From NCBI GenBank assembly GCA_002256345.1, contig NKIY01000002.1:496001-560000 (forward strand): DNA of 64,000 bases. The letters are read 5' to 3'. The notes under the pieces were generated by a model. That model did no database searches. It was not told where the DNA came from and saw only the letters and a list, made by a program, of their open reading frames with translations. This DNA is from Bradyrhizobiaceae bacterium PARB1 (lineage in GTDB: Bacteria > Pseudomonadota > Alphaproteobacteria > Rhizobiales > Xanthobacteraceae). Position 1 is the stretch's first letter; every line of letters begins with the position of its first letter. Shown here piece by piece: positions 1-12,700 of the stretch. Both the position numbers and the translations under genes were made by a program.

Positions 1-1
1 T

Positions 2-688
2 AGTCCCCCGCGAAATGTCTTTCTGGCCGCCGCGGCGAGCCTGAACTTGCTGTTTGCATCCTCTGTCACTGCATCCGCGCAGCAACCGGCCAAGACGACG
101 CAGCCGGAGTTGCCCAGATACGAGGTGGCCGGTTTTCGTGATGCCCGCTTCGGCATGACCGAGCAGGAAGTTCGCGCCGTCGTTACCAAGTCGCTCGGTG
201 TCAAACCGGGGGATATCGCCAGCAGCACCAACCCGGTCGAAGGCACCACCGTGCTGACGGCTCGCGTTGCCGCCCTGGACCCCGTCTCCAGCCCCGCACA
301 GATCGCCTACATCTTCGGCTACGCCACCAAGAAGCTCATCCAAGTCAATGTGATCTGGGGTGACGACAATTCCAAGGATCCAGCCGCCCCCGACGCGCTG
401 ATCACCGCCGGTAGCCGCCTCGAGCGCTACTTCGCTGGTTTCACCTGGCGCAAGGACGCCGCACGCGCTGGCATCCCGGTCGGCGAGAATACGGTCGTCC
501 TGTTCTCGGGCGAAGACGACAAGAAGGGCGCCGTGCGCCTCATCGCCGACGGCGTGCGCTACCAGATGCAGCGCGACGGCAACCAGACCACGTCACCGGA
601 GCCGAAAGGCCCGCCAAAGCTGATCATCAACTACATCGCCGACCGGGAAAACCCGGATATCGCCAAGATCGAGAAGGGCAAGTTCTAG
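2..688 (+). CDS. Exported protein of unknown function, 5' end outside the window
   Basis: The reading frame is open to the left edge of the window, so the true start lies outside. A TTG at 47 is possible but would cut through the signal peptide. The visible N-terminus (FLAAAASLNLLFASSVTASA, then QQ) is a hydrophobic signal-peptide core with an AxA-type cleavage site, so the protein is exported. The mature part has the phrase GFRDARFGMTEQEVRAVV, a style common in small exported proteins of Bradyrhizobium-type bacteria. I recognise no enzyme motif. It lies 107 bp upstream of the giant adhesin gene on the same strand and could be co-transcribed with it, but nothing shows a shared role. Confidence 0.7.
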   Translation, partial: SPPRNVFLAAAASLNLLFASSVTASAQQPAKTTQPELPRYEVAGFRDARFGMTEQEVRAVVTKSLGVKPGDIASSTNPVEGTTVLTARVAALDPVSSPAQIAYIFGYATKKLIQVNVIWGDDNSKDPAAPDALITAGSRLERYFAGFTWRKDAARAGIPVGENTVVLFSGEDDKKGAVRLIADGVRYQMQRDGNQTTSPEPKGPPKLIINYIADRENPDIAKIEKGKF

Positions 689-739
689 GCGGACGCGCCT
701 CACTACACAGGCGCCTCGTCTCGGACCAACGAGACCTTG

Positions 740-759
740 TGCGGCCGCCAACGGCCGCA
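740..759 (+). promoter_or_regulatory. GC-rich hairpin between the exported-protein gene and the giant adhesin
   Basis: A perfect 8-bp inverted repeat (TGCGGCCG / CGGCCGCA) with a CCAA loop, 36 bp before the ATG of the 4643-residue protein. No T-run follows on the + strand, so it is a poor intrinsic terminator. It may be a leader structure or partial attenuator. Function is inferred only from structure and position. Confidence 0.4.
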
Positions 760-795
760 TCGCTAAAACAAAAAAACGATCGATAACGGGACCGC

Positions 796-3700
796 ATGAC
801 ACAGCGTCGTCTGGCATTGACATTGCTGCTCGAAACAGGATTGCGGCCGATCACGCCGCGTCTGCGCGCGGTGCTGCACTCGACGGTCTCCGTTACGGCC
901 TTGCTGATGTTTGCAGCCCCTGCTCTTGCGCAGCAGCTACCAACCGGCGGATCGGTGGCCGCAGGCAGCGCGGCGATCGTTCAGCCGAATGCCAGCACGC
1001 TGAACATCAATCAGGGCAGCGACCGCGCGATCATCAACTGGCAGTCCTTCTCGGTCGGCACCGGCGGCACCGTCAATTTCAATCAGCCCGGCGCCTCGTC
1101 GGCGACGCTGAACCGCGTCACCGGGGCGACGCCGTCGAGCATCGCTGGCACCATCAACGCGCCGGGCACGGTGCTGCTCGTCAACCCGAACGGCATTGCG
1201 ATCACCCGAACCGGCGTGGTCAACACCGGCTCCTTCGCCGCCTCGACGCTCAACATCAAGGACTCCGACTTCCTCGCCGGAAACTACAAGTTCGGCGGCA
1301 ACGGCGGATCGGCCGGGGTGATCAACAATGGCCGCATCAACGTCTCCGACGGCGGCTTCGTCGCTCTGCTCGGCGGTCAGGTCGCCAATAACGGCGTCAT
1401 CTCGGCGCGGCTGGGCAAAGTCGGCCTCGGTGCCGGCGAGCAGGCAACCCTCGATCTCGCGGGCGACGGCTTCCTGTCAGTCGCCGTGCCATCCAGCGAA
1501 CTCGGCAAGCTGGTCAAGCCCAATCGCGCGCTGGTCAGCAACAAGGGCCGTATCGAGGCCGATGGCGGCGTCGTCTATCTCAGTGCCGCCACCGCGCAGA
1601 ACGTGCTGCGCAATGCCGTCAACATTCCCGGCACGGTGCGCACCAACACCGTCGGCTCGCGTGGCGGCCGCATCGTCATCAATGGCGGCGCCGGCGGCAC
1701 GGTACGCGTCAGCGGTCGCCTGATCGCAAACGGCAAGAACGGCGCCCATGCCGGCTCGGTGTCGGTCAAGGGCGCGAAGGTCGATCTCAGCGGCGTCATC
1801 TCGGCGAGCGGCGCCAAGGGCGGCGCAGTGGCGATCACAGCCACCGAGTCGCTCCAGGCTTCCGGCAAGATCGACGCGACATCGACGGCCGACAAAGGCG
1901 GCAGCGTCGACCTCACTGCAGCCAATGTCACTGTCGTGGGCGCATTGATCGATGCATCCGGCACGGCCGGCGGCGGAACCATCCAGATTGGCGGCGGTAT
2001 CCAGGGCAGCGGACCGCTGACCCATGCGCTGAATGTGTCGATCGACTCCGCCAGCACGATCCGCGCCGATGCGCTGGACAATGGCCATGGCGGCACCATC
2101 GCCGTCTGGTCGGACGGCAGCACCAGCGCCTACGGCACCTTCTCCGCTCGCGGCGGTGCCAATGGCGGCAACGGCGGGATGATCGAAACATCGGGCGCCG
2201 CGCTGTCGATCAACGGCATCCGCGTCGATACGTCGGCGGCCTATGGGGCAACCGGCAACTGGCTGCTCGACCCCACCGACCTCACCGTCGATGCCGCCGC
2301 GGCGGCAACCATCTCGAGCAACCTCGGCAGCAACAACGTCACCCTTCTGACCACGGCCAATGGCGCAAGCGGCCCCGGTAACCAAAGCAGCGGCCTCGGC
2401 GACATCAATATCAACGCCGCCATTACGTGGAACAGCGCCAACACGCTGACGCTCACCGCCTATCACGCAATCAACATCAATGCGCAGATCAGCCCCGGCT
2501 CCAACGGCAAGGTCGTTCTGAACTCCGGTTTCGATCCGACCTACACCAATCTGGCGCTGATCAACTATTCATCGACGGGCAATCTGACTTATGGCCTCAG
2601 CGGAGGCTCGACAGGCCGGCTGACGATCAACGGCGCAGCCTACACGCTGGTGTTTACCGAGGGCGATATTCGGGGCGTCAGTCAGTCCGGCAATATCGCC
2701 ATGGCGCGCGATATCAGCCTGAACAATAACTGGGGCACTTATCTCGGCACCTTCACGGGCACTTTCACGGGCCTGGGTAACCAGCTCAACGTCGGTTACA
2801 ATAACTATTTTGCCAGCGCCATCGCCGCGAGCGGCACCATTCGCGACATCAGGCTGAACGCCCAGACCGCCTATAGCTACGTTCAAAGCTCGGTGTTTTA
2901 CACGATCTGGGGCAATCCCCGATCGTCACTTGCGCAGACCAGCGCTGGCACCGTCGCCAACATCTATCTGACCGGCACGTTCAATAGCGAAACGGCGCTG
3001 ATCGGCACCGTGACCGGCGGCCTGATCACCAATGTCTATGTGTCTGGTCTTCTGAACAACAACCAGGCTGCCATCGCCAGCTCGATGAGCAACGCGACGC
3101 TCCGCAACGCCTATTCGCTGACAGGCAATGGCGTGATGCTGGGTTCGGTGTCGAACAGCACGATCAGCAATGTCTATACCAACGCGAGTGGTGGCTTGGC
3201 CAACAGCGCGACGAATACGACATTCACCAACGCCTATTACGACACATCGACACGCGGCAGCACAGCGCCTTATGGCACAGGACTGACCACCGCACAGCTT
3301 CAGGGCGGATTGCCGAGCGGTTTCAACGGCAATATCTGGGCGATTTCGACCGGCACGACCTACCCTTATCTACGCTCGGCGTTCAACACCGCGCCGCAAA
3401 TCGTGTCGGGTACCGGCTACTCCAACACCAGTGGCGGCGTCTGGCAAAACACGACGGTTAATCTGGAGATCGACACCTATAGCTATTTCCAGGCGTCGCG
3501 CACCGGCAATAACGGCTACTACTATTTCCAGCTACCGACCTCCCAGATTCAGTCGAGCGGGTCGACCGTCGTTACCTATATTACATCGGGTAACTTCTCC
3601 GATTATTATGCCGCTGCGACCCTGGCGCTGAATGCCACGGGTTCCGTTCGCAATATGAGCTTGCTGAACGACTCGATCGGCGTCTGGACGACCGCAACCA

Positions 3701-6700
3701 CACTGTCCGACCCGCGTGTCTCCACCGATCTGTCGAATGCACTGACGGCAGCTCTCACCGAGCTCAGGCCGAACGTCTATCAAACGTACTACCTGCAATA
3801 TGGCAGCCTGGGCTACTACACACCGAGCATCCAGACTCGAAGGATACTGAACGCTGCCGGCAGCTTTACGGTCGACTCCTCCAATGGAGCCTTTTCGGCC
3901 ATTACCGCCGCGGACGATCTGACGCTCAGCACGTCATTCGGCAACGTGCAGGGCTATACGCCGATGATCGCCGCAGGCCGCGACATCATTCTCAACACCG
4001 GCCTCTCCGGCGGCTGGATGCGCGCTGGCCGCGACGTCAGGATTCAGACCGGTTTCACCACGGATGGCATGACGATCTATGCCGGCGGCGACATTGCCTT
4101 CAATGCAGCCGTCAACGTCAGCGGCATGTATCTGAGCGCGGGCGACGACATCCTCTTCAACGCGGCCGTGACCAGCACCGGCACGCTTCAGGTCAACGCG
4201 GCCGATACGATCAGCGGGTCTGGCGCCATCAATGCCGGCGGCTTCTGGCTACAGGCTGGCAACTACCGGCAGGTCGGATCGCTCGGCGCGTTCAGCACCG
4301 CCGATTTCCGCCTGTCGGCCGGCACGACCTTCCTGCGTGTGCTCGGCGGCGACGGCAGTGCCGGGAACGCCTACCAGATCACGGATGTCTACGGCTTGCA
4401 GGGCATTGGCTCTGCGCTGTCGCTTAATTACAAGCTGATGAACGACATCAGCGCCTCCGCTACCTCGACGTGGTATGGCGGCGCTGGTTTTGTTGCGATC
4501 GGCAACGGTCAGACCAGCGCTACGGCCTTCACCGGCTCGTTGAATGGCCAGGGGCATGTCATCGACGGTCTCACCATCAATCGCGGCGGTACCAACGATA
4601 TCGGCCTGTTCGGCAGTAATGCCGGACACATCTTCGATGTCGGCGTCGCCAACGGCCGCATCGCCGGTGCGAACAATGTCGGCGCGCTGGCCGGCAACAA
4701 TCTCGAAGGCGGGGTCATCGAGCGCTCGTTTGGCGCGGCGCCGGTGTCGGGCAGCACGGCCGGCGGTCTTGTGGGCATCAATACCGGCACAATCTCGCAA
4801 TCGTTCTCGACCAGCAGCGTCACTGGCGGCAATCGCGTCGGCGGCCTCGTCGGCTACAACCGGACCACGGCGACGGCGAATGGCACCATCGTCGACAGCT
4901 ATGCGCAGGGCAGTGTCAGCGGCAACTCGCAGATCGGCGGCTTCTACGGTGCAAATGACTCTTTGACGCCGATCACGTCGTCCTATTCGACCGGCCGCGT
5001 CACCGCCAACAGCGTGTTCGGCGGCTTCGGTGGTGTACAAGCAGGCGCCGCGAGCGTTGCCTCCTACTGGAACATGGAAACGTCGGGCCAGGCCACGAGC
5101 GCTTCGGGCACCGGCGACACCGGGGTCACCGGCCTCACCTCAGCGATGATGCAGGCGGCGCTGCCGGTGAACTTCTCGACGTCGGTGTGGGGCATCGTCG
5201 CCGGCAAGAGTTTCCCGTATCTGCAGTGGCAATTCCCCGGCGGCACGCCGCAGGTCGTCACTGGCTACGCCTACAAGGATAGCGGCGTCACGCTGCTCAA
5301 CGGCGGGCTGATCAATGCCATGATCGACGGCGTCACGCTCGGACGCGGCGTCACTTATTTCAACGGCCTGTACATCGTACTAATCCCGACCGGCTCGATC
5401 CTCGCAACCGGCTCAAACGTTGCCGCCTATTATACAGCCAACAGCTCGCTCGGCCTGCTGAACTCGGCGAGTTTCGCCTATCAGGCGACCGGCTCCGTCA
5501 CGATGCCAGATATCTGGGGCGGCTATCTCACCATTCCGGCGCCGGGCGCCACGGTGTCCAGCGCCAACCCCGCCATTTCGTCGGCCTGGACGTCGGTCAA
5601 CGCTATCGGTACGGGTTTTGTCAACGGCCTCACAGGGGCACGCCTTGGCAACTCCGGCAATTTCACCGTCGACGCGGCACCGGACACGACAGGCGGCAAG
5701 GTCTTCATTACGACCTCGGGCGCGAATGATATTATCGTCGGCTCCGTTTCGTTCACCAACAGCAACCTGATCACACTGAATTCGGCGCGCGACATTCTGG
5801 TCAATGGCGCGCTCTCGGGTAGTGGGAACTTGTCCTTCATTGCGGCCAACAACGTCGTCTTCAATGCCGCGGTCACCGGCACCAATGACGTCGCGTTCAA
5901 GGCCGGCGGCTATATCACATCCAACGCTGCGTTCAGCGTCGACGCGTTCAACCTCGACGGCACATGGTCGCAGATCACGTCATCAATGCCGGCTTTCTCC
6001 GCCAACACGATGACGTTCACCTCGGGAGCGTTCATCCGCGCACTCGGCGGCGACGGCTCGGTAGCCAATCCCTATCAGCTCACCGATGTCTACGGCCTGC
6101 AAGGCATTCTCTCACCGCAGTTGATGAACAAGAACTTCGTTCTGGCCAACAACATCGACGCCACGGTGACATCCACCTGGAACGGCGGCGCCGGCTTCAC
6201 GCCGATCGGCAGTGGCGATCAGCAAGCCAGCATCGAAGGCAACAATATTTTCATCGGCTCTGCCAATCGCGCCGTTGTCGACACCACTTACTCGTTCCGC
6301 GGCACGTTCGACGGCCGAGGCTACACGATCAACAACATTACGATCGCTGCCCCACGCCACGCCGTCGGTATCTTCGGCAGCAATGCCGGCACCATCAGCA
6401 ATGTCGGCGTCATCGGCGGCTCCATTTCCGGCTACGATTATGTCGGTGGCCTCGTCGGCTTCAATTTCGGCACCATCTACCGTTCTTACACCAGCGGCGT
6501 CACTGTTTCCGGTGGCGGCGGTGTCGGCGGTTTGGTCGGCGGCAACGGCACCGGCGGCTTGGTCGACCAGTCCTTTGCCTCCTCGCGCGTGAACGGCGGC
6601 TCCTATGTCACGGGCCTGGTCGGCCTGAACTTCGCCCGGATGTGGTGGATCAACTGCTGCAGCCCGCCGAGCAACGTCTTTTGGTCAGGCAGGATCACCA

Positions 6701-9700
6701 ACAGCTTTTCGATGCCCGGCGGCGGCGCCGGTGGTTATGCTGGCGGCTACCAGGGTGGCGTCGGCGACGGCCAGTACAACATCGCGCTTGAAGGTGGTCT
6801 TGACGCTTATGCCACGCGCTACGGCACGACCGGCCTGCCAACCGGCTTCTCGTCGACGATCTGGGGCATCGTTCCCGGTTACAGCTATCCTTATCTGCTC
6901 TGGCAATTCCCAGCCGGCACGACGCCGCAGGCGATCACCGGTCAGGTGATCACCAGCCCGGGCGGCAACGCGTTCGGCAATGTTCCGATCTCCGCAGTCG
7001 TCAACGGCGCTGCAGTCGGCAACGGCTTTGCCGACGGCTATGGCTTCTATCAACTGCTGCTGCCGCAAGGTACTGTCGGTAGCGGCAGCTCTCTCCTTGT
7101 CTATACGCCGACGCTCGGCGCCGGCGGTGGCGCCACGTTCCAGAGCATCTCGGGCTCGGCCCGAAACAACAATATCTATGCCGGCGGCTATGCCCAGTGG
7201 ACGACGGCTTCTTCCAGCTATACCAATGCCGGATACTCCGCGGAGCTGACCTCCGCCATCGGCGGAAACGCTTCGATCCAGAGTTTCGTCAGCGCGCTGA
7301 CAGGCATTGCGATCACGTCGATCGCGTCCGGTCCTTATGTGATTGGCGAGACCCTCACTGCAGCCGGCGGTGTCTTCGTCAACGCCAGCGGCGTCTCTGT
7401 GACCGCCGCGATCACGGCAGGCACCGATGTCTTTATCAATAGCAGCAGCGGCATCTCGGTCGCAGCGGCCATCAAGGCCGGCGGTACAGCCAGGCTGAAC
7501 GCGTCGAACTCCTCCGACATCACCATCAACGGTACCGTCGTCAGCGGCGGTGCGCTCAGTCTTGCCGGACGCAACCTGACGATCAATGCAGCGCTTGTGT
7601 CCACCGGCACGACGACGCTGACCGGGATCAACAACGTCACCGCGACGGCTGCAATCATCAGCGGCGGCGCAGCCAGCGTCACCGGCGCGACCATCACACT
7701 CGGCCCGCTCTATTGGGCTAACGGCCTGCTGACCGTCACCTCAACCGGCACGGTCAATCTCAACGGCGTTCTCAGCGGCGCCGGTCCCGGCGCGGGCGCG
7801 ACCATTACCGGTACCAGCATCGCAGCGGGATCGACGATCCAGTGGCAGGCCGGTCTGATGCGACTGAACGCCACCGCCGGCGACGTCGCTCTCGCCGGCG
7901 ACATCTCCGGCTGGGGACCTGGCGCGGCGCTGACGATCAGCGGCCGCAACATCACGATGCAGTCGGCAAGCTGGCAGAACGGCGGCGCCAACATCAACGC
8001 TTCGGCTGGCAATGTCATTGCGTATGGTTCGCTGGTCGGCAGCGGCACCGGTGCCGGCGCCAACATCACCGGCCGCGTCGTGTCGATTGGCGGTAATGTC
8101 GCCTTTGCCAATGCCGGCGTTAACATCGCCGCATCCGCGGGCGACCTTTATGTCGGCGGCTACGTCATCGGCAACGGCGGCGGCGGCATCAGCGGTACCA
8201 ACATCACGCTCGGCGGTCTCATCTGGTCCAACGGCACGATGACGATGAGCACGGCCGGCGCGATGACGATCTACGGCAACGTCGATGGCATGGGCGGTCA
8301 GTGGACCATTAACAGCGGCACGATCGCCGTTGGCGGCGCTGTCGGCGTCGGCACCTTCCAGCTCAATAGTGGCAACTGGGTTCAGAACGACGGTAACCTG
8401 GGCGCGTTCTACGCGGGCAATTTCAATTTGGGCGCTGGCACTCAGTTCACGCGCTTTGCCGGCGGCGACGGCAGCATCGCGACACCCTATACGGTCGTCG
8501 ATATCTACGGCCTGCAGGGCATCGCCACCACGCCGTCTCTCTTCAATAGCCGCTTCGTTCTGGGCGCCAATATCCAGGCCGGCGTCACCGCGAACTGGAA
8601 TAACGGTGCGGGCTTCATCCCGATCGGCAGCGCAGGCCAAGCATTTACCGGCAGCTTCAACGGTCTTGGCTACAACATCAATGGTCTGACGATTAACCGT
8701 CCGACCTGGGACAATGTCGGCCTGTTCGGATACGTCAACAGCGGCTCATCGCTCCTCGATGGCATCAACCTGACCAACGTCAGCATCGTCGGCAATAACA
8801 ATGTCGGCGGTCTGGTCGGCTCGGTCGGCGCTGCGGTCAGAAACCTCACCGTGACCGGAAATGTTACCGGTAAGGGCAGTAACGTAGGCGGCGTCGCCGG
8901 CAACGCTTTCCTCGGCGGCGGCTCTAATGCCTCGGGATTTTTCCAAGTCGGATTCTCCGGCAACGTTCTGTCGGGCACGCCACTTTTCCGGGATAACGGC
9001 GACGGCTCCTACTCTCCCATCGACGGCGGCGGCACCGGCGGCGTCAATGTCGGCGGCCTCGTCGGCGTCACCACGGTTTCGGTGTCGCGGAGCTATTCGC
9101 TCGGCACCGTGACGAGCATGGGCGAAGCGCCGGCCGGCACTGGCGGCGCTAGCCGAACCGGTGGTCTGGTCGGCTGGCTGCGGCCGGAAAATACCAGCGT
9201 CGCCAATAACGCGTCGGTCAGAGATTCGATGTCTGCCGCGACCGTCGTCGCGCTGGGCCGCGGATTGCCGCAAAGTCAGTCGGATCGCGATGGCAACTTT
9301 GTCGGCGGCCTTGTCGGCATGAACGGCGATAACTTGCGGACGGTGTCGGGCGTGCGTTACCCCGGCGGCAACATCAGCAATTCGTTCGCCACCGGCAACG
9401 TGACCGCATCCGGTTCGCCGACCGGCGGTCTGGTTGGTTATAACGCGGGCAGCATCACCGCATCCTGGGCTAGCGGCAATGTCTGGGTGCGCGGCAATGG
9501 CGGCGACATTACCAATGCGGCATCGATCGGTGGCGCCGGCGGATTGGTCGGCTACAATATCGGCAACGTGTCAACGTCCTGGGCGACGGGAACTGTTACC
9601 GGCGGAGGCTATTATACCGGATACGCCGGCGGTCTGATCGGACAACACGGCGCGCGGACCACCGCCGAAACAGCGTTCGGCTTCAGCAACGCAACCCTGT

Positions 9701-12700
9701 CGGATTCCTATGCGCATGGCGCCGTGACCGGCAACGGGCCCAGCGGCGGCCTCCTCGGCGCTCTCAACAGCCTTGCGACATTCACGCGCAATTACTCGAT
9801 CGGACGCGTTACCGCGGGCGCTGGCGGCGGCCTCATCGGCTCGATCGCGGGCAACAATAACGGCGCCTCAAATCTCTATAATTGGTACGATCAGGAAACG
9901 TCGGGCTTCGGCTATCCGGCCGGCTACTATCCCATGGGCGTCGGCACACCGGGCGCTTTCTACAACATCACTGACGCGCAGGCTCGCAATCCCGGTTCGT
10001 CAACAGCCTGGAGTATGGGCAGTTACACCGGCTTCGATTTCGGTGGCACCTGGGTCAATATCGGCAACAACAACTATCCTGTTCTCCGGACGACCAATTC
10101 GCACACGATCTTTGTTCTCGCCAACTCCACCACCGCTCAATACGGCACGGCGGCGTCGCTCGGCTACACGCTGTACGGCGTGCGCTGGTACGACGACTAT
10201 TCGATCAACAATATCCAGCTCGAACTGACCAATGCCGGCATCCAGCAGGCAAGGCAGCTCAATGGCGACGGCGATTCCGTGATCGGCGGCGCGGTCAGCA
10301 AGCAGAGCAGCGATGGCACCTTCTATCGCTTCGTGTTCGGCGGCGGCACCGTCGCCGTCACGCCGCGCACGATCACGGTGCAAGGCGGTGACCTGACCCG
10401 CGCCTACGGCGATGCGAACCCGACCGGCACGTCGTCGGTCAGCGTCGGGGGCGCCGGCTTGGTGGGCGGCGACGCGATTGGCTACGCCAACGTCTCGAAC
10501 GGCCCCGGAGCGGCCAACAACACGCGCAATGGCGGCGCCGATGCGGACGCTGGCTATTCATATTCGTACACCACGTCGAACGCGTTTTTCACGTCGGGCT
10601 CGGCGCTCAACTACAACATCACCTATGTCAACGGCTCGATGGCGGTGACGCAACGCCAGGTGACGGTGGAACTGATCGGCTCGACGTCCAAGACCTATGA
10701 CGGCACGACCGGTGGCGCGAACCTGACCTCCGCCAATTTCCGGGTGTCCAATCTCTATCCCGGCACCCCCGACTACAACGCCATCACTGCGGCCATCACT
10801 GGCGCCAGCGCCGCCACCTATGGCAGCGCCAATGCGGGCACCGGCATTGCCATCACTGTGACCGGCGTCGGCATCACGTCCAACAATCCCGGACTGGCCC
10901 GCAACTACGTCCTCGCATCCACCACGGCGACCGGTGCGATCGGCACCATCACGCCGAAGGCATTGTCCGGCACCGTCAATCTTGGTGGCATCAACAAGAC
11001 CTACGACGGCACCACCGCCTCCGGCGGTGGTTCGACCTCGATTTCAGGTTCGGCCTACGGATTCATCGGCTCGGACGGCTCCACCCTGAACGCACTGGCC
11101 GGCGTCTATGACAATGCCAATGCCGGATCTCACACCATCTCCGGCTTCTCCGGATTGACGCTTGGCAACGGCAACTACTCGATCGGCTCCCTCACCATCA
11201 CCGGCACTGGTTCGATCGCACGCGCCGCCATCACGGTGAGCGCTGCAGGCGGTTCCTCGAGCTATGGTTCATCGCCCACCGATCCGGGCCTGACGGCGAC
11301 CGGCCTCAAGAACGGCGAGACGGTGGCGGTGCTCACCGGTCTCTCCAACAGCTTCGGCATCAACGGCCAGACCAATGCCGGCAGCTACACGCTGAGCGTT
11401 CTCGGCGCGCTGACCAATGGCAACTATACGATCACCAATCTCGGCACCGGTTCCTGGACCGTCAATCCGGCTGAGATCGTCGTTACGGCAACCGGCGGCT
11501 CGTCGATCTACGGGCAGTCGCCGGCTAATCCCGGCTTCACCGCCACCGGCCTGCAGAACGGCCAGGGCGTCGGCGTCCTCGCCGGCCTCGCCAACAGCTT
11601 CGGTGTCGACAATCTGACCAATGCCGGCATCTACACGCTGAGCGTTCTCGGTACGCTGACCAACGGCAACTACACGATCACCGACCGCAGGACGGGATCA
11701 TGGACCGTCAGCCCGGCCGAAATCATCGTCACGGCAACCGGCGGCTCGTCGATTTACGGTCAGTCGCCAGGCAATCCCGGCTTCACCGCCACCGGCCTGC
11801 AGAACGGCCAGGGTGTCGGCGTGCTCACCGGCCTCGCCAACAGCTTTGGTGTCAACAATCTCACAAATGCCGGCGACTACACGCTCAGCGTTCAGGGCGC
11901 GCTGAGCAACGGCAACTACACGATCACCGACCGCAGGACCGGAACCTGGACCGTCAATCCGGCTGAGATCATCGTCACCGCAACCGGAGGCTCGTCGATC
12001 TACGGCCAATCCCCGAGCAATCCCGGCTTCACAGCCAACGGCTTGCAGAACGGTCAGGGCGTCAGCGTCCTCACCGGTCTGTCGAACAGCTTTGGCATCA
12101 ATCATCTGACGGACGCCGGCGACCACGCGCTGAGCGTTCAGGGAGGTTTGACCAACGGCAACTACACGATCACGGACCGCAGGACCGGAACCTGGACCGT
12201 GAATCCGGCTGAGATCACGGTCACGGCGACCGGCGGCTTGTCGATTTACGGTCAGTCGCCAGGCAATCCCGGCTTCACCGCCACCGGCCTGCAGAACGGT
12301 CAGGGCGTCGGCGTCCTCACCGGCCTCGCCAACAGCTTCGGCATCACCAATGAGAGCGATGCGCGGGCCTATACGCTCAGCGTCGTCGGTACGCTCGGCA
12401 ACGGCAACTATACGATCACGAACCGCTCGACCGGTACCTGGACCGTGAATCCGGCTGAGATCACCGTCACCGCAACCGGCGGCTCGTCGATCTACGGCCA
12501 GTCCCCGGCAAATCCCGGCTTCATCGCCACTGGCCTGCAGAATGGCCAGACGGTTGGCGTGCTCACGGGCCTGTCGAACAGCTTTGGCATCACAAATGAC
12601 AGCGACGCCAGAACCTATACGCTCAGCGTGATCGGCACGCTTGGAAACAGCAACTATACGATCACCAACCGATCGACCGGCAGTTGGACCGTCAACCCGG

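Noticed and set aside
1477-2466. A 329-codon minus-strand frame in the first giant gene
   Set aside because: Antisense of the solenoid repeat region, no start signals, no homology-like features.
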